Shown in pieces: positions 49,986 to 62,093 of a stretch of DNA of 64,000 nt. The first letter of the stretch is position 1; each line of letters starts with the position of its first letter. Source of the DNA: Lethocerus indicus (Eukaryota > Arthropoda > Insecta > Hemiptera > Belostomatidae); contig JACDQD010000005.1 in assembly GCA_019843655.1 (NCBI GenBank), forward strand, positions 28,840,954-28,904,953, given 5' to 3'. Under the pieces are notes generated by a model. The model was not told the DNA's origin. It made no database searches and saw only the letters and a program-made list of their open reading frames with translations. The translations under genes were made by a program, and so were the position numbers.

Positions 49986-51419
49986 AACTAAAACCGTGGT
50001 TGTCTGGGTGCTATTTCTGAGATGTTATTTCGGAAGTCAAACGTGACTTACAGCTACTTTTTCCATGTACATTAATATGTACGTTTTTATATACATAAAT
50101 CTATTAATACAAGTTTTGATTGAGATATTTTTAATGTTGAAATGTTAAGTGTACGTTTCATCTGGCCCCTGTGTATAGAACAATGTCGGGTATTTAACTC
50201 ATAGATTGGCAATCAATCTCTTTAGTAAAATGTTTTTCCCAGTGCTTATCGGAAGCTAAAAATAAAAATCGGATAACACAGATATAAAGTAATTTTATGG
50301 CAAAAGAAATTGAAATATTTCTATTTAAAATTTAATTCGTCTACCATTTACTGCATTGTTAATTTATATTGCCTGCATTGAGAGATTGGAAGACAAGGCT
50401 CCAAGATACTATGACCCGCACTCGCCATGACCGATAACACAAGAACAATGTGCGCACTGATCTGAGTATTTCTGGCCGAATTATCAGTTATCGTTGAAAC
50501 ACTTTGTTCCAGCAAGAATGAAAATTTAACACCATTAAAATACTGTAAAATACTCTTTATACATATTTATTTGTGAACTTTGTAAATTGAGCAAATTCCA
50601 GTAGTTGAATTCGGACAACGCGAATTTCACTTGAAACAATTAATGTCTTACATAAATATTTGACATTACAAAACTCGCGAATAGGACGTGAGAATTTATT
50701 TGCGAAACAATTCATTTTATTTTACGCAACAAATAGCCCTGTCCCATTTATATGAATGTGTATACGGGCACCTTTCATTTACAGGGTTAGAAATGTTGTT
50801 CCAAATATAATTAGTTGTGATCAATTTAAACAAAAAAAAATAATAGAGCCAATGATCGGGCATTATCTTTGGCTCTATCTGTTTCATTTTACCAACTGTA
50901 GACTATAAAAGTGGAGACATTTAGTTCCGTGCATGGACTCCTTTGCCCCACTTCCAGTGCACTCTTCCTCGTACTTTACTTTTCCGCCCTCGTTTATTTT
51001 CCGCAATCACTATGATCTCGCTCTTATTTACCGCCAGGATACTCTTTTACGTTATCTAACTATCGCGGCTTTGGTCTTCCCTGCCATCCCTCTTGCCGCA
51101 TCACATTCCGTATTCCTGTCATCGTATTTATCCTCGCTGCACAACTGGTTCAACTTATGCTGCCGATTTTAATTTTTATATTTACTTTGGTCAAAACTAG
51201 TTTTCTTACGATATTTTATGAATTGATAACTCTTTCGTCTGTAGTATTCTTAGATTTTAATAGAACGTTTAAATACTTCTACTATATATGTATTTTGCGT
51301 TGCAAGAGTAACAGCAGTCCGAGTCGGAGATAGCCAGGATTTATACGAGGAATTCATTTCCCATTGAAAACCCTAGTTGGCTCCGAGTCCGCATGGCATT
51401 AAGAAACGAACGAATCGGG
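49986..51419. other. AT-rich intergenic sequence
   Basis: No recognisable gene. The frame 50933-51172 (+) is Phe/Leu/Ser-rich and unrecognised. Confidence 0.4.
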
Positions 51420-51540
51420 GGCTATTTTGCATAATAATTAATTTTCCCCGCGGGGCCCGGCAATAATTATCCATGCAAATCTTTAGCGCGCAATTATTCG
51501 CAATTAGCGGTGTATAATTAATGAGCTTGCGATTATTTTT
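51420..51540 (+). promoter_or_regulatory. Cluster of homeodomain and POU-like words
   Basis: Within about 120 bases: ATAATTAATT, CAATAATTAT, the octamer ATGCAAAT (51473-51480), two GCAATTA words and TATAATTAATGAG, around a CCCCGCGGGGCCCGG core. Clusters of TAAT and octamer sites flanking a GC core are typical of developmental enhancers, but this is motif evidence only. Confidence 0.25.
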
Positions 51541-53317
51541 TGTCTCTTACTTTTTTTTTCCTATTCCACCGCCGCGGCTTCGATTCCTGACCCGTTCGGC
51601 CTTGAAGCCATTCATGGAAAAGCAATTATAATGGAGTCGTGAGCGACAGAAAGAGCTGGGTGAGGCGTTTTTTCGCACACAAACACGGCCGAAACACGTA
51701 CACAGGCGCAAGCTCACCGCCGTGGACCAATCTTATCCGCAACAATCAGAGACCAGGAACAAAAATGAAGACAAGTTAAATTTGCGAAAGACAGCAACAG
51801 CATTAGCGTCAAGAATCTGCGCGTTAATTTAAAATAGTTGCGGAGGTCATGAGTACACTTATGGAAGTTTCCTATTAGGAGGCGTTCAGAAAGCTCAAGG
51901 AGAGGTAGGTCAGGAAGACGCATTAAACAAAATTAACGTCATTGAAAACACAATTAAACATAAGATTGCATACGTAAAATCAGATTTATTTTCGAAGAAC
52001 TGCTAAGTCTATACTTTTGAGTAACAATACACCTTTAATAATTCTTAATAGACCAGAACATCTGAACGGTAGACCCTCGCGTTTGAAATATCTTCTATGT
52101 CCAGTTATATCTAGATTTCTGCATCTCGTTATCTTCAGTAGTATTCCGTCAAGCGCCGAGTTGTTGCACTGTCGTCGGGTATCATCGGTGTCCATTTAAA
52201 AGGGAACACGTCATATTGACTACCGTTCCCCGGGTGTTGTAAGTTGCTCGGGGAATAGAGCCCTTTAAAGAGTCAGCGTTTGCAATGAGATCTTCGATTG
52301 AATCGGCGCGCATATTTTTACGGTCAAAACGGCCCGAGAAGCGGTTCGCCATTCATAACCGACCCGGTGAAAGGGGGTTGGTGGGAGGGAGTCAGCCTCT
52401 CGCCCGCTTATCGTGGGAAAATCTTCAGACGGTAACGCTCCATCATCATCGAATTTCCTGCACCTCGGCATCCCATTTTATTTACAGGAATTTCCCTGTT
52501 TCGGGAACGGCCGAGGGAACGCCGCCATTATTCAACAACTTACACGTCTTCCCGGTACGCGGCGGCCGCGGCTAAAGTGACTTGGCTGAAAGAAAAAAAA
52601 AGAAAAAAAGGAGAAACGGAAGGAAATTGGGAAGAGGCGAACAGTGGACAGGCATAAAATCTATAATTTCGCGGACACCTCCAGGAGACGTATCACGGCA
52701 TTAATTGGACCTAACGGAAGTGCTCCTGCTATCACTATTAATTCTTACTTTATTGTTGAACTTTTGTGAAACGAGGTGGCCACAGATTTACCATTTAACC
52801 AATGGCAATCATTAGTTAACATCCCGGTATTTCTGTTAGTGAAAACTTATCTCTCGTAAATTTGTATTACAGCTATCGAGCTTCCTATTAAGATGCAATA
52901 TTCAGTTTCAAAATTTTCCGATCTCACCCTACTCTGAGCGCGTTCGGTATCTCGGTCCATTGTCCGTGAATAAATATTACAAGGTAAATTTCCATTATTC
53001 CTCAACCTCTCATTTATGTTAAGATAACCCCCTTTTCTTTATAGAACTGTATAAACGAGAATTGATTATAATACTAACCCTTTTAGTCTAATATTTGTCG
53101 TGGTTATCGAGTAATATTGTATAACGTCAACATATTTATTGTCCTCTTTGTACATTTAATGGCCCATTATCATTTAAAAATTATTTGTCCACTGGTTGGA
53201 TACTGGGTGAATCCGGGCTACAAAACCCCATAGTTCTGTGTCTTAGGTTCACGTCGGTTTCAATATGGCTTTGTAGATCGTGAGTTTGGTTAACTGAGGT
53301 AAATTTCGATGTCAGTG
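51541..53317. other. Mixed stretch, no gene seen
   Basis: 52220-52600 is GC-rich. Overlapping frames at 51986-52199 and 52265-52575 on both strands are unrecognised. A purine run lies at 52590-52640. Confidence 0.35.
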
Positions 53318-53500
53318 TTAGTAATGCCTTAGTCGATTCCTTTGAGTCGGGTACAGATTCCGCGTAAGTCGTCTGTCTAGACGGAGCCCAAGGTAGGGAA
53401 CCTGGTGCCGAGGTATGTCGTTAAAAATTACATCGGGACAGGGACAGTCTGCGCTGATATTTGTGAAGAGGGGGAAGAAAAGAGACCGTTTTGAAATCTG
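53318..53500 (-). pseudogene. Decayed Jockey-type non-LTR retrotransposon reverse transcriptase fragment
   Basis: Read on the minus strand, VPYLGLRLDRRLT at 53401-53363 matches the hallmark V-K-Y-L-G-L-x-L-D-R-R-L-T-W of Jockey-clade reverse transcriptases (thumb-proximal region). About 15 residues before it, CPDVIFNDIP matches C-P-x-V-x-x-N-x-x-x-I-P, and before that FTNI stands where F-T-L-R is expected. An Ile-Ser-Lys-x-Ser at the right distance matches I-N-x-x-K-S. Total spacing from the Lys to LDRR is 37 residues, close to the family. After LDRRLT the Trp is Arg, and a stop follows 14 residues later. The YADD catalytic motif is not visible upstream. A short, old, inactive fragment. Confidence 0.6.
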
Positions 53501-53542
53501 TGGGCATAGCGAGCGAGGTGGTATAGCGCTGGTGGAGCCCGG

Positions 53543-54070
53543 ATGATGGTATGCAGGTATTTGACGCGGGGTCAAAAGTTGACTGGGCGAGCGCCCCAGG
53601 TATGTGATACCGTTCGGCGGGCGGCTGAGTCATCCGCGCTCCGGCTCCCGGCCGTCAAATTAAATTTCACAAACATTCCCTGTTGGGCTCCGTTCTATTG
53701 GCTGAATATTAAAGTGGGTTTGAGAATTCAGCCGACGTTAGTTTTGGACGGAGGGCAGAGCGTGTACGTGCGTGCCCCGTGCTACGGCCATAGCTCGCAC
53801 TCTCCCGGTTCGGCGTCCCAGTCCAGATGGAGACGCTTTGATTTCAAATCGATATTCGTTCGCCACGTAGACAGAAGAACAAGAAGAAGAAGAAAAAAAA
53901 AGGCCGGACGTTTCCTACATTCTGAACGGGAGGCGTCCGATGATTCACCCGAGGGACGGACACCTGCGACCATCAACGTACGGTCTACAAATTATCGTCC
54001 TAACAGTATCGCCGAACGTGTAACCATTAGGTGGCGTTTTAAGCGCGAACTTACGACGCTCTGTGCTTAA
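53543..54070 (+). CDS. Unidentified 175-codon open frame, probably spurious
   Basis: The longest frame outside microsatellites. It has an Arg/Lys-rich run from RRTRRRRKKKAG at about residues 112-123, produced by an AAGAAG repeat near 53880-53902. No domain, signal peptide or membrane segment is recognised. Its start lies close to the antisense Jockey relic, and the region is CpG-rich, which favours chance openness. Confidence 0.1.
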   Translation: MMVCRYLTRGQKLTGRAPQVCDTVRRAAESSALRLPAVKLNFTNIPCWAPFYWLNIKVGLRIQPTLVLDGGQSVYVRAPCYGHSSHSPGSASQSRWRRFDFKSIFVRHVDRRTRRRRKKKAGRFLHSEREASDDSPEGRTPATINVRSTNYRPNSIAERVTIRWRFKRELTTLCA

Positions 54071-54790
54071 TTTAAAGTAGCCTGACTCCCTTTTATCCTC
54101 ATTTAGCTTTCCTTATCTCAGATACCGAGTAATCAATTACAGCATCTGCACCTACTGAAATGATTCATTACAGTAAATATTTACTCCTAACCGTTTTTTT
54201 TCAAAGGACGGTGATATCTGATGAACAATATTAAGTACTTATTTATAGAATCTTATTAAGTTATTTTATGGCATCGGAAAGTGATTTCGACAAATGTACA
54301 ATGGACTCAGATTTATAGGTTTTGAAAACCGCTGTTACCGGGCGGACTCTCTCAGAATTCGAGGAGTCGAGGAATTTTAAATTCGGTTTGGGATGAAGGG
54401 GCCTCGTATTTTGGTAAGCGGGTTCGGTAGGGGGTTGTGTCAAAATTGTCCGAAAGTCGGCTGGAAACGTGTTGAACAAGGTGTCCGGATTGGTTTGTAC
54501 TAAGGGGGTGAAGGGGGGACCGTGGCCGGGCGTAACACGGGGCTCATTAGGGCCGCCGTTTCCGCGGCCAATCCTGTTACTGACGGCCCGGGGGGTGGCG
54601 AGGGGGGGGAGTGTGGCCCGTTTTCCGATCATATTTTAGAAGGCGGGGCCCGGCTCCGCAGTGAGAGACACCTAAACCAATTACCGGCCGATGTTTTACA
54701 ATCGTATAAGTTATTGCGGCCCCCCGGCGGGTATCGGGGGCCCCTGTGGGTTCTTCTAATTCGACCCGACCGACGGGTTGTTCGCCTATA
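54071..54790. other. AT-rich then GC-rich stretch, no gene seen
   Basis: 54450-54780 is GC/CpG-rich with overlapping frames on both strands (54261-54632 -, 54522-54791 +) and no domain. Confidence 0.35.
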
Positions 54791-54896
54791 AGTTAACACG
54801 TGGGCAGCCACCCAGCCCCACCGCCACTCCTAAACATCCCGCTCATCGGTAAGCGAATTACCTATTTAAGGAGTTAACGCTCCCATATTTAAATGG
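54791..54896 (+). promoter_or_regulatory. Duplicated candidate regulatory element, copy 1
   Basis: Begins AGTTAACACGTGGGC, with the CACGTG E-box. After a GC-rich, less conserved stretch it continues CTCATCGGTAAGCGAATTA, CCTATTTAAG, GTTAACGCTCCCATATTTAA, ATGG. A second copy at 55648-55730 keeps the same blocks in the same order and orientation. CTATTTA and CATATTTAA are MEF2/SRF-like AT words. Conserved blocks separated by a diverged spacer suggest constraint rather than a recent copy. Confidence 0.4.
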
Positions 54897-55647
54897 AATC
54901 TACGGCCGAGCGGTGGGTGGGAGGGAAAGGGGGCTTTGCGCTTTGAGATAGGTTAAAGGAGTACTCATTTAAATTTATAAAACCTTCCCCGGGTCGGGAT
55001 CACTCATTACCCGGGGTCCGGATTTTCATCCATTAACTTCTTCATTTCGAAACTTATCTTCTGTCCGCGAGTGCATAAAGTTGTCGGTCCCGGGACTTCT
55101 TTGCGATCGCCGAGATATTAGTGTCCCGAGAACTGGCCTGAAAGTGTTTCCGTAGGTGTTCCTTACATTAAATCTTCAGCACACCGAGCGGTCTCTCCGG
55201 CTCGCTCCACATCTGCAATATATTTTAGGGCGAACTAACGAGTGCGTGTTTCCAAATTCGCGAATAATAATAAAATCGTGTGAGAAGGAAGTTACAGGAC
55301 ACATTTATTTGTATCCTGTCTGAACTTTGGCTGGCATGGCGCGACGCCGAAACCGTACAGGAATTTACGAATGTAAAATTTATTAAATTCACTAATGTAA
55401 TGCTACCGACAATGGCGTATACGTTTTTAATATATGATCAATCAACGAGTGGACAAACAATGTCGCAAGACTGATCCATTACATTATTTCGAATTATATG
55501 TATATCGATTTTTTTCTATTCCGGTATGAAGCGTAGGAGCTTCCTTTCTAAAGGTAGAATATGCATTACAGAGCCGACTCTACACGTGTTAAATAGAAAA
55601 TTTCCAAGTTCCCAGAACCGGGGCCCGGTAGTTGATGTCGTGTGGTG
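54897..55647. other. Spacer between the two duplicated elements
   Basis: Contains a CCCCGGGT...ACCCGGGG inverted pair at about 54988-55017 and a small unrecognised frame at 55280-55474. Confidence 0.35.
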
Positions 55648-55730
55648 AGTTAACACGTGGGCCCCACACAACCGACTCGTCGGGAAGCGAATCGCCTATT
55701 TAGAGTTTAACCGCTCCCATATTTAAGTGG
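55648..55730 (+). promoter_or_regulatory. Duplicated candidate regulatory element, copy 2
   Basis: AGTTAACACGTGGGCCC, then CTCGTCGGGAAGCGAATCG, CCTATTTAGAG, TTTAACCGCTCCCATATTTA, AGTGG. It differs from copy 1 by scattered substitutions and a ~20-bp shorter spacer. Confidence 0.4.
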
Positions 55731-56496
55731 GCTCCCGGACTCTTTATGTCCGCCCAGACGGTTTGACTGATTCTCGTTTACATTGATCAAATTCCTACAA
55801 TCTTGATTAGGAGAATATCTTTACCCTACGTTTCTCCCCCCCCCACCCTCTTGAGAGGCTAAAAAGGGGCCTCCATTATAAGACCAATTATTCCGTTTCT
55901 AAAGTTAAGTGGGAAATAAAAACTCGAGCGTTTAATCCTACGTATTAAATTTTATCTTATATTATTACTAATCGAAATTAGACTATTGTTTAAAAGGGAC
56001 TATGAGAATATCCTCAAATGTAATTACTTACCATATTCTAAACGCAATATGTTTTCAATTTTAGCTGTATTGACTGAGAATATACGGAGGGTGTAAAATT
56101 ATTTACTTAAAAGTTCGTCTCGAATAGTCCTTATAATTTCGTTACATATGTGGATCGCTCAGGCCTACAGGAATTCTAGACAAGACGCAAACGGAGTACA
56201 CTCCCTCGTTACACAGCAAGAGTAAGTCCGAGGAGTTTTACACCGCTTTCACAACTCTTCCATCATCCGTCCCATTAGGCACCGCTGCTGCCGGGTAGGC
56301 GGAAGGTAAAAACGGTAGGCTTATACTCCCAGTGCGGCTGAAAATATCAAGGTTGGCCCGTCGGGGGACGCATAGTTCAGAAATAATTCACTAATTTGAA
56401 TTCCGCGCGAGACGAGCCGCTCATGAGCGGGCTGTGAAGTGACCGCCCGGTCATTAGCATCCGCGGATTTACGATGAGGTGCATACGGGGAATAAA

Positions 56497-56497
<1 letters not shown>
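55731..56497. other. Intergenic sequence
   Basis: Mostly AT-rich to 56260, then GC-richer. No gene seen. Confidence 0.4.

Positions 56498-56549
<52 letters not shown>
56498..56549 (+). repeat. (AT)n microsatellite
   Basis: About 26 AT units. Confidence 0.97.
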
Positions 56550-56553
<4 letters not shown>

Positions 56554-57962
56554 GGAAAGATAAACAGTTTAAACGCGGAGGAGATATCGGCCGTGAGAGC
56601 AGTCCGGCTAGTGGACCGTGAATGAGATGGTGTTTCTAGATTAAGTTGAATAAATTATTGGGTAGAAAAGCGTCGACGGGAGCTCACCGGGTTGGGGGGA
56701 GGGGGGGGGCTTGAGGTATCCCGGTTTGTTATGGGGGGCTCCCCGGCTTTGAAAACGCAGTCCATCCGGAGGAATGCAAGTTCATTAGGCCTTCTTCGTC
56801 ATAATGCCCGGTTCTCGGTCCCTCAATTTCTGAGCAAATGAAGCTTGGGGACGACCAAGATTGACGTCTCCTCCAATTCCGTCTCCCTGTCGAACCGAGA
56901 GGCATAAACTATCAACGGTCGAGAAACAAACACCTATCGCTGCTATTTTTAAAATTATTTGCAATAAACTTGATGAAACGAAGCAATATAGTACCAATTC
57001 TAAATGAAATATTGTTGTCGGGAGACCCGGAAAGGTGGACAGTTTTATATTTCCTAATAATAAAGTTTCGCCTGCACGCAGGAATAATTTCCACTCAAGA
57101 CTTCCTGACCCTCGGATTCCGAAATTTATTCATTCCGGCTCCTATTGATACGAATTGTACCTTTGGCCTCTCGGATTCCGAGATTCCTCTCCGCTTCATG
57201 ACGTTTATTTTCCATCGTTTTCGAGGAAAAGCGCCACTGCCTAAATGCGGATGTTATTTGTTGGAGATGGGAGATATATGTATGAAATTGGTGGGGGGGC
57301 GGGGAGGGAAAATACTCGAAAATCATTTACTGAAAACTGTTCTCTTAATGTAGAAAGCGGACATTCACAAATCATAAGAAGACAGAACATTAAAAAAACA
57401 TTACATCTTTTTCCCAAACTTTCTAAAGTATAAGTAATAAAGTTATTCCGTGTACATGTTAGCTATTTTAATATTTCATTACATGGCTGTTGAATTGTAG
57501 AGTAATATATTTCGTGAAACGAAAGTTTAAATATTTCTTTTCTATAGAATAAACATGAAGAAATTATTATTTCTAAGACGAGGAATTATTTCTGTATTCA
57601 GTAATGTGGTCTTGAGTTTTGGTATGGATAGAACTATACTTTTGTTTCTGTACATATAGCGTCTCCTAGAGTTTTCCCATCTTTTTGGAGGAAAACCACG
57701 TGGATTTTCTTTGCGAGAGATCGTAGATATATGTAAGAAATGCTCAATTAAATGGGCCACACTCTCCGATCCGGTCGACCGTTTCATTGTTCCTTCGTCA
57801 TCGGGCCCAGGGTGTAGTTGCCACAGGTCAATTTTCTGATAATGAGCACCAGCTAGCAGTTGGGTCACTCGGCCCCTGTGATTTGGGCCGCAATTAAAAC
57901 AATTTCGTAAAATGGGACTCGGTGGCGCCTAGTTTGGGTTTCGTGCCGATGAGTGTGCGGAA

Positions 57963-57965
<3 letters not shown>
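56550..57965. other. Gene-poor stretch with unrecognised frames
   Basis: The frame 56970-57353 (+, 127 codons) and the minus-strand frame 57542-57868 (108 codons) have fairly balanced composition but no domain I recognise. The frame's Gly-rich end comes from a G-rich run at 57290-57308. Confidence 0.3.

Positions 57966-58002
<37 letters not shown>
57966..58002 (+). repeat. (GA)n microsatellite
   Basis: About 18 GA units ending in GAAAGAAA. Confidence 0.97.
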
Positions 58003-58006
<4 letters not shown>

Positions 58007-58945
58007 AACAGATAATGAGAGCGGCGGCACCTTTCCTTACCGGCACCTCAAATCGGCCCTTCAGACAACAATTACCGAGACGGACCCTTAAAGGGCGGCA
58101 AGCGAACACACAAGAGTCCCAGCGAGGAAAACGTGGGAGCGTTTTTCCCGTTAAATACCTAGCTTGGAATAAACCCCATTTATAATGAGTAAATCTTCCA
58201 GTATATACTTTGTTCAGCATAAGAATTTTTACATACAAATATTGTAAAAGTTTTGGAACAATTATTCGAATTAAAAGTCATCGTTTCCACCCTGTTCAGC
58301 CCCTGCATAATACCATATTATTATTAATATTAGAGACTCTTGCTTTGCGGTTCCGGTTTCAGGTTCTTGCCAGCAGTATACTTGCTGTCGGTATCTCTGT
58401 ACCAGTTACCGGAAAACGGTGAATCAATCTAGCCCCAGGCCTGGGAATGGAATGAGACAGGATATCGAGCGAATGTAGTCTGTAATTAGAGGCACTCGGA
58501 CGAAGATCGTTTCCAACGTCTATATAACGGAAGAACGTTTTCTCTTTTTATTGCCAACCCTTCAATTAAAATTGCGTATTATATAGAATATTATATTAAT
58601 GAATAATAATAAACTTCTGTAAGACCCCCAGAACAAAAGGACTCCCAGAACGCCAAACGGTATCGTGTCTATAAGGCAATATTCCCCTGTTCCAACTTGA
58701 CCGCATCTAAGTGAATTAAGAACAAATGGATACCGTAGTTTTCTCCATATTCTGTCTCCTCTCGCTTGATAGGTATTTCATTTAAAGAATCCTATTTAGA
58801 AATATTTGTTCCAAAAACTCCCTGTATTTTAATTTATCACCAAATTACAATTATTATTATGAATTCCAAATGATTCCACAAATTAATTCTTAGACGTATG
58901 ATTCAGTATAATCAAAAATAATGCTTGTTTTTTCCATCTCCCCAG
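58003..58945. other. Intergenic sequence, no gene seen
   Basis: Mixed to AT-rich. No supported feature. Confidence 0.4.
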
Positions 58946-59025
58946 GAAAACTGGCGAGCAGGCGAAACAGGTCCAGCAAAAGACCAAACCAGTGAGAAGA
59001 GACATAAGCTAGCAGACCACAATGG
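58946..59025 (+). repeat. Dispersed repeat family A, copy F, most diverged
   Basis: AACTGGCGAGCAGGCGAAAC, AGGTCCAGCAAAAGACC, AAACCAGTGAGAAGAGACA and GCAGACCACAATGG. The CTGAAGA word is deleted and the 3' half is shortened. Confidence 0.75.
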
Positions 59026-59582
59026 AATAAAGTTTCATACAAAAAAAAATAGGTATTCAATCATAAACTAGCTGAAAAATATTCAATTATTACATAAGGA
59101 ATATTCTGTACATTTACAGGAGTTAATTGTTAGTGCGGAGGGGGCCCCTCCTAACTACCTTCCATCGCTCGGCCGACCGATAGAAGAAGCGGACTCAGGT
59201 TCTCATGGCACAACTTTGCCATTTCAAACCTTCCGGTGCGCTAAGGGAAATTCCCTCGGCTTTTCCGTAAGTCATTTATAAGTACACGGTTGTGTACACC
59301 GAGGCCGAGGCTCTAATTAGGGCGGCGGTGGCAATTAGGGGTGGCGGGGCGCACCAGGTAAAGAGCAGCCGTTGGGGCGCCACCGGCCCCATTAGCCGAG
59401 GCCACCCCCCCCCCATCCCCAACCCCACGAAGGGACCCGCTAACGCGCCAATAATTGACCGACAGAAAACACCAGAGACCCCGTCCTGCACTACACAGAG
59501 TGGCGGCGAAGTGCACACGAGCGCACCGAAGCGCTCGCACGGGCGCACGTTAATTTTCGGTTATTTAAAAAAGACAGAGTGG
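59026..59582. other. AT-rich then GC-rich block, no gene seen
   Basis: 59290-59560 is GC/CpG-rich with frames open on both strands (59276-59548 -, 59292-59585 +), typical of base-composition artefacts. Confidence 0.35.
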
Positions 59583-59640
59583 TAGGAGGAGGAGGAGGAG
59601 GATGAGGAGCAGAAGGAGGAGGAGGATGGACGAGCGGGAT
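59583..59640 (+). repeat. (GGA)n-rich tract
   Basis: Imperfect GGA/GAGGA repeats. It can form two-tier G-quadruplexes and explains the Leu-rich antisense frame. Confidence 0.9.
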
Positions 59641-60001
59641 GGGAACAAAGTCGGAGCCCAATCAAGAGCCCGGCCGGAACAATCATAAAAATTATACACA
59701 TTTTCGTGTACTAATTTGAACCCCTCCTCGCCCCAATGGTGGGTCCCGGCGCACACATGTGAGGCCCTAACGTACCCCCTATAAATGATTTTAGCGGCAC
59801 TCACTCATCCGCTGTTCCCCTCTGACCCGATCACGATATTCCGGCAATCTTAATTTATTTCACCGACTGATGACCCATCCGAGTGCCCAACACTCCTTTA
59901 TCTCCTCCCGTTTATTTCATCCTCGTTCTTACGAACATATTTCCCATTTTACCGTTGTCGCAAGTTGATATACTCCAATAGATACGGGCTACGGATTGTC
60001 C
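59641..60001. other. Intergenic sequence
   Basis: Mixed composition. No gene seen. Confidence 0.4.
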
Positions 60002-60026
60002 GTTTAAGTTCAAGGTGAACTTAAAC
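60002..60026 (+). promoter_or_regulatory. Perfect 11-bp dyad with 3-bp spacer, nuclear-receptor-like, next to an E-box
   Basis: GTTTAAGTTCA (60002-60012), AGG, TGAACTTAAAC (60016-60026): both arms are exactly complementary. The inner AGTTCA-NNN-TGAACT has the IR-3 geometry of nuclear-receptor sites with a half-site related to AGGTCA. The ecdysone receptor prefers a 1-base spacer, so a different receptor or a different factor is possible. CACGTG follows at 60026-60031. Confidence 0.4.
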
Positions 60027-60031
60027 ACGTG

Positions 60032-61898
60032 AACGCCCATTGCATTGTGAACTAAACGAACGATGAGACTTTTCATTTACAGCCTTGCAAATATTTTTGC
60101 TTCATTTAAAAACATAGGAAACCGAACGAGAGGCGATCTGAAATGAAATTTTCTCCAGCCCTGCTCTCATTCAAATATAATTCAGGCTTAATATAAACTT
60201 AAAGAGGAGAACGAAAATTGCTAAACATATACTAGGTTCTATTATTAACGGTCTGATATTGGAACGGCTCCAGCAAGGTTAACGATAAGAGGACTGCTTC
60301 TTCTTCCATAGAGGTATAGAACAAGCGAGACAAGAACGCCTAATAGGATTAGAAGTAGGTAACAAGAAAAATAGGAACAGGATTGTAACTAAGACTACAC
60401 TCGGCAGTGTACAGTCAGATTCCCTTTAATTATTAGCTGGGTTGTAATTTTTAAATGCACGGAGAAACTTGATTTCGCTCGGAGGAATGTTCCCGGCTGT
60501 ATGGTGGCCTTCGGTTAACAGGTCATGTCTTGCGCCTCTGCTAAGTGCGCTCCTCTCGGAGAGACGAGCCCGGGCATAATAAGCCGCTTTACGATTTGTT
60601 TCACCCTCCCGGCTCAAATGTTCAATCGTGGGCGGATCGGGTTTTCCGAATGCTTATATGTTAATTTATCCCTCTACCTTTCCCTCTCTTCGACACCCTC
60701 TACCACCCCCCCACCCCCAACCGTATTTAGATTGCCGCATTAAGCTCTGACGACATCGGAGACTTAAATGCACAATAAAGTTTCAATTGACAGATGTTCC
60801 GCGAAGTCGAATCGAAAAAATAAAAGAAAACGCATAGGCCCGGGCCCCAGTTTGTTTATTCGAAAGCCGAGCGGTAAATGCCGATTGTTTATGGTAATTA
60901 TACCGCCGCCCCCCCTCCGTCCCTCCGCCCCACCGCCACCGCTTACAACTCACCGCGGTTTCTGTCCATCCTTAATACAAACAGGTTCCAGCTGAGAAGC
61001 GTTGCATTTGCATTTTTATTTTCGTACTTATTCGACTTAGCCGGTAATGCGGTCCTTCTCCTCCACGCTCCCCGCGCCCCCGACCGATTAACGGCCCCCG
61101 ACTCGGAAAATTCCAGATTTGAGATCTGATTTTCTCCTGGAAACGGCGAACAGAAAACCAGAATAAGCAGGAGGAGATCCATCTGTGCAAAGTTGAAAGC
61201 CTCCCGTCTTTTGGTGTACGGATGTATTTATTAATTGAATACTGATTTCAAATGCGAATTTTATAGGGCCGAGTATTTTTCAAAAGATTAGTGTGTTATG
61301 TCCGCGTTACATTCCGTTCTATCTGCGGCTTACGAATGATTTTAAATACGACGTCAGTCACATACCTTCGATCTGAGGTGTCTCCAACACTCCGCCACAT
61401 CATTCCATATTGTTCTACAGCGGAGTAATAACCTCGTAATTTATAAAATTATTAAATATTTTAAACATTTGTTTTTGGTAAATAACCCGGACTTCTCCGT
61501 CCGACTCCAGTCAGTCTCTTCTGATGAACCACCCATCGGCCAAGGTGACCTCTGCGTATTCTGGTAAAGTAAACCTATCCTGGACTTCTTTCGTACTCCC
61601 GGTAGCCTCCCTAAGTCCACTAACACTCCGTTACACTGCCCGTCGGTCAAGGCTACTGGTGGATATTTAAATTATCCTGGCGCATTACCCTCCCCCCCTT
61701 TCCCCTCCCCACAACATCATTATCCCGCCCGGGACCATTAGGGTAAACGAAATCATAAAAGTGGGGAAAACGAGGTTTCATTAGCCGCCCGAGAAGTAGA
61801 AGATGGGGTTTTCTATAAATACCGAGGCCCGTTGAAGTGATGGAGGGGGAGGGAGTCTAGAATATCCTGCAGTCGTAACATGGGCCTCGCAATAACAG

Positions 61899-61900
<2 letters not shown>
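60032..61900. other. AT-rich then GC-rich stretch, no gene seen
   Basis: 60060-60520 is AT-rich; 60580-61140 is GC-richer with pyrimidine runs and two FOX-like TTGTTTAT words at about 60852-60892. Several overlapping frames on both strands have no domain. Confidence 0.35.

Positions 61901-61981
<81 letters not shown>
61901..61981 (+). repeat. (GA)n microsatellite
   Basis: About 38 GA units. Confidence 0.97.
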
Positions 61982-61982
<1 letters not shown>

Positions 61983-62043
61983 TTGCGAGAAAGAGAGGGC
62001 CACACAAAAGTCATATTTGCCAAGCCTGCCACTTAATAAGCAG

Positions 62044-62090
<47 letters not shown>
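62044..62090 (+). repeat. (GT)n microsatellite
   Basis: About 23 GT units between two GA tracts. Confidence 0.97.
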
Positions 62091-62093
<3 letters not shown>

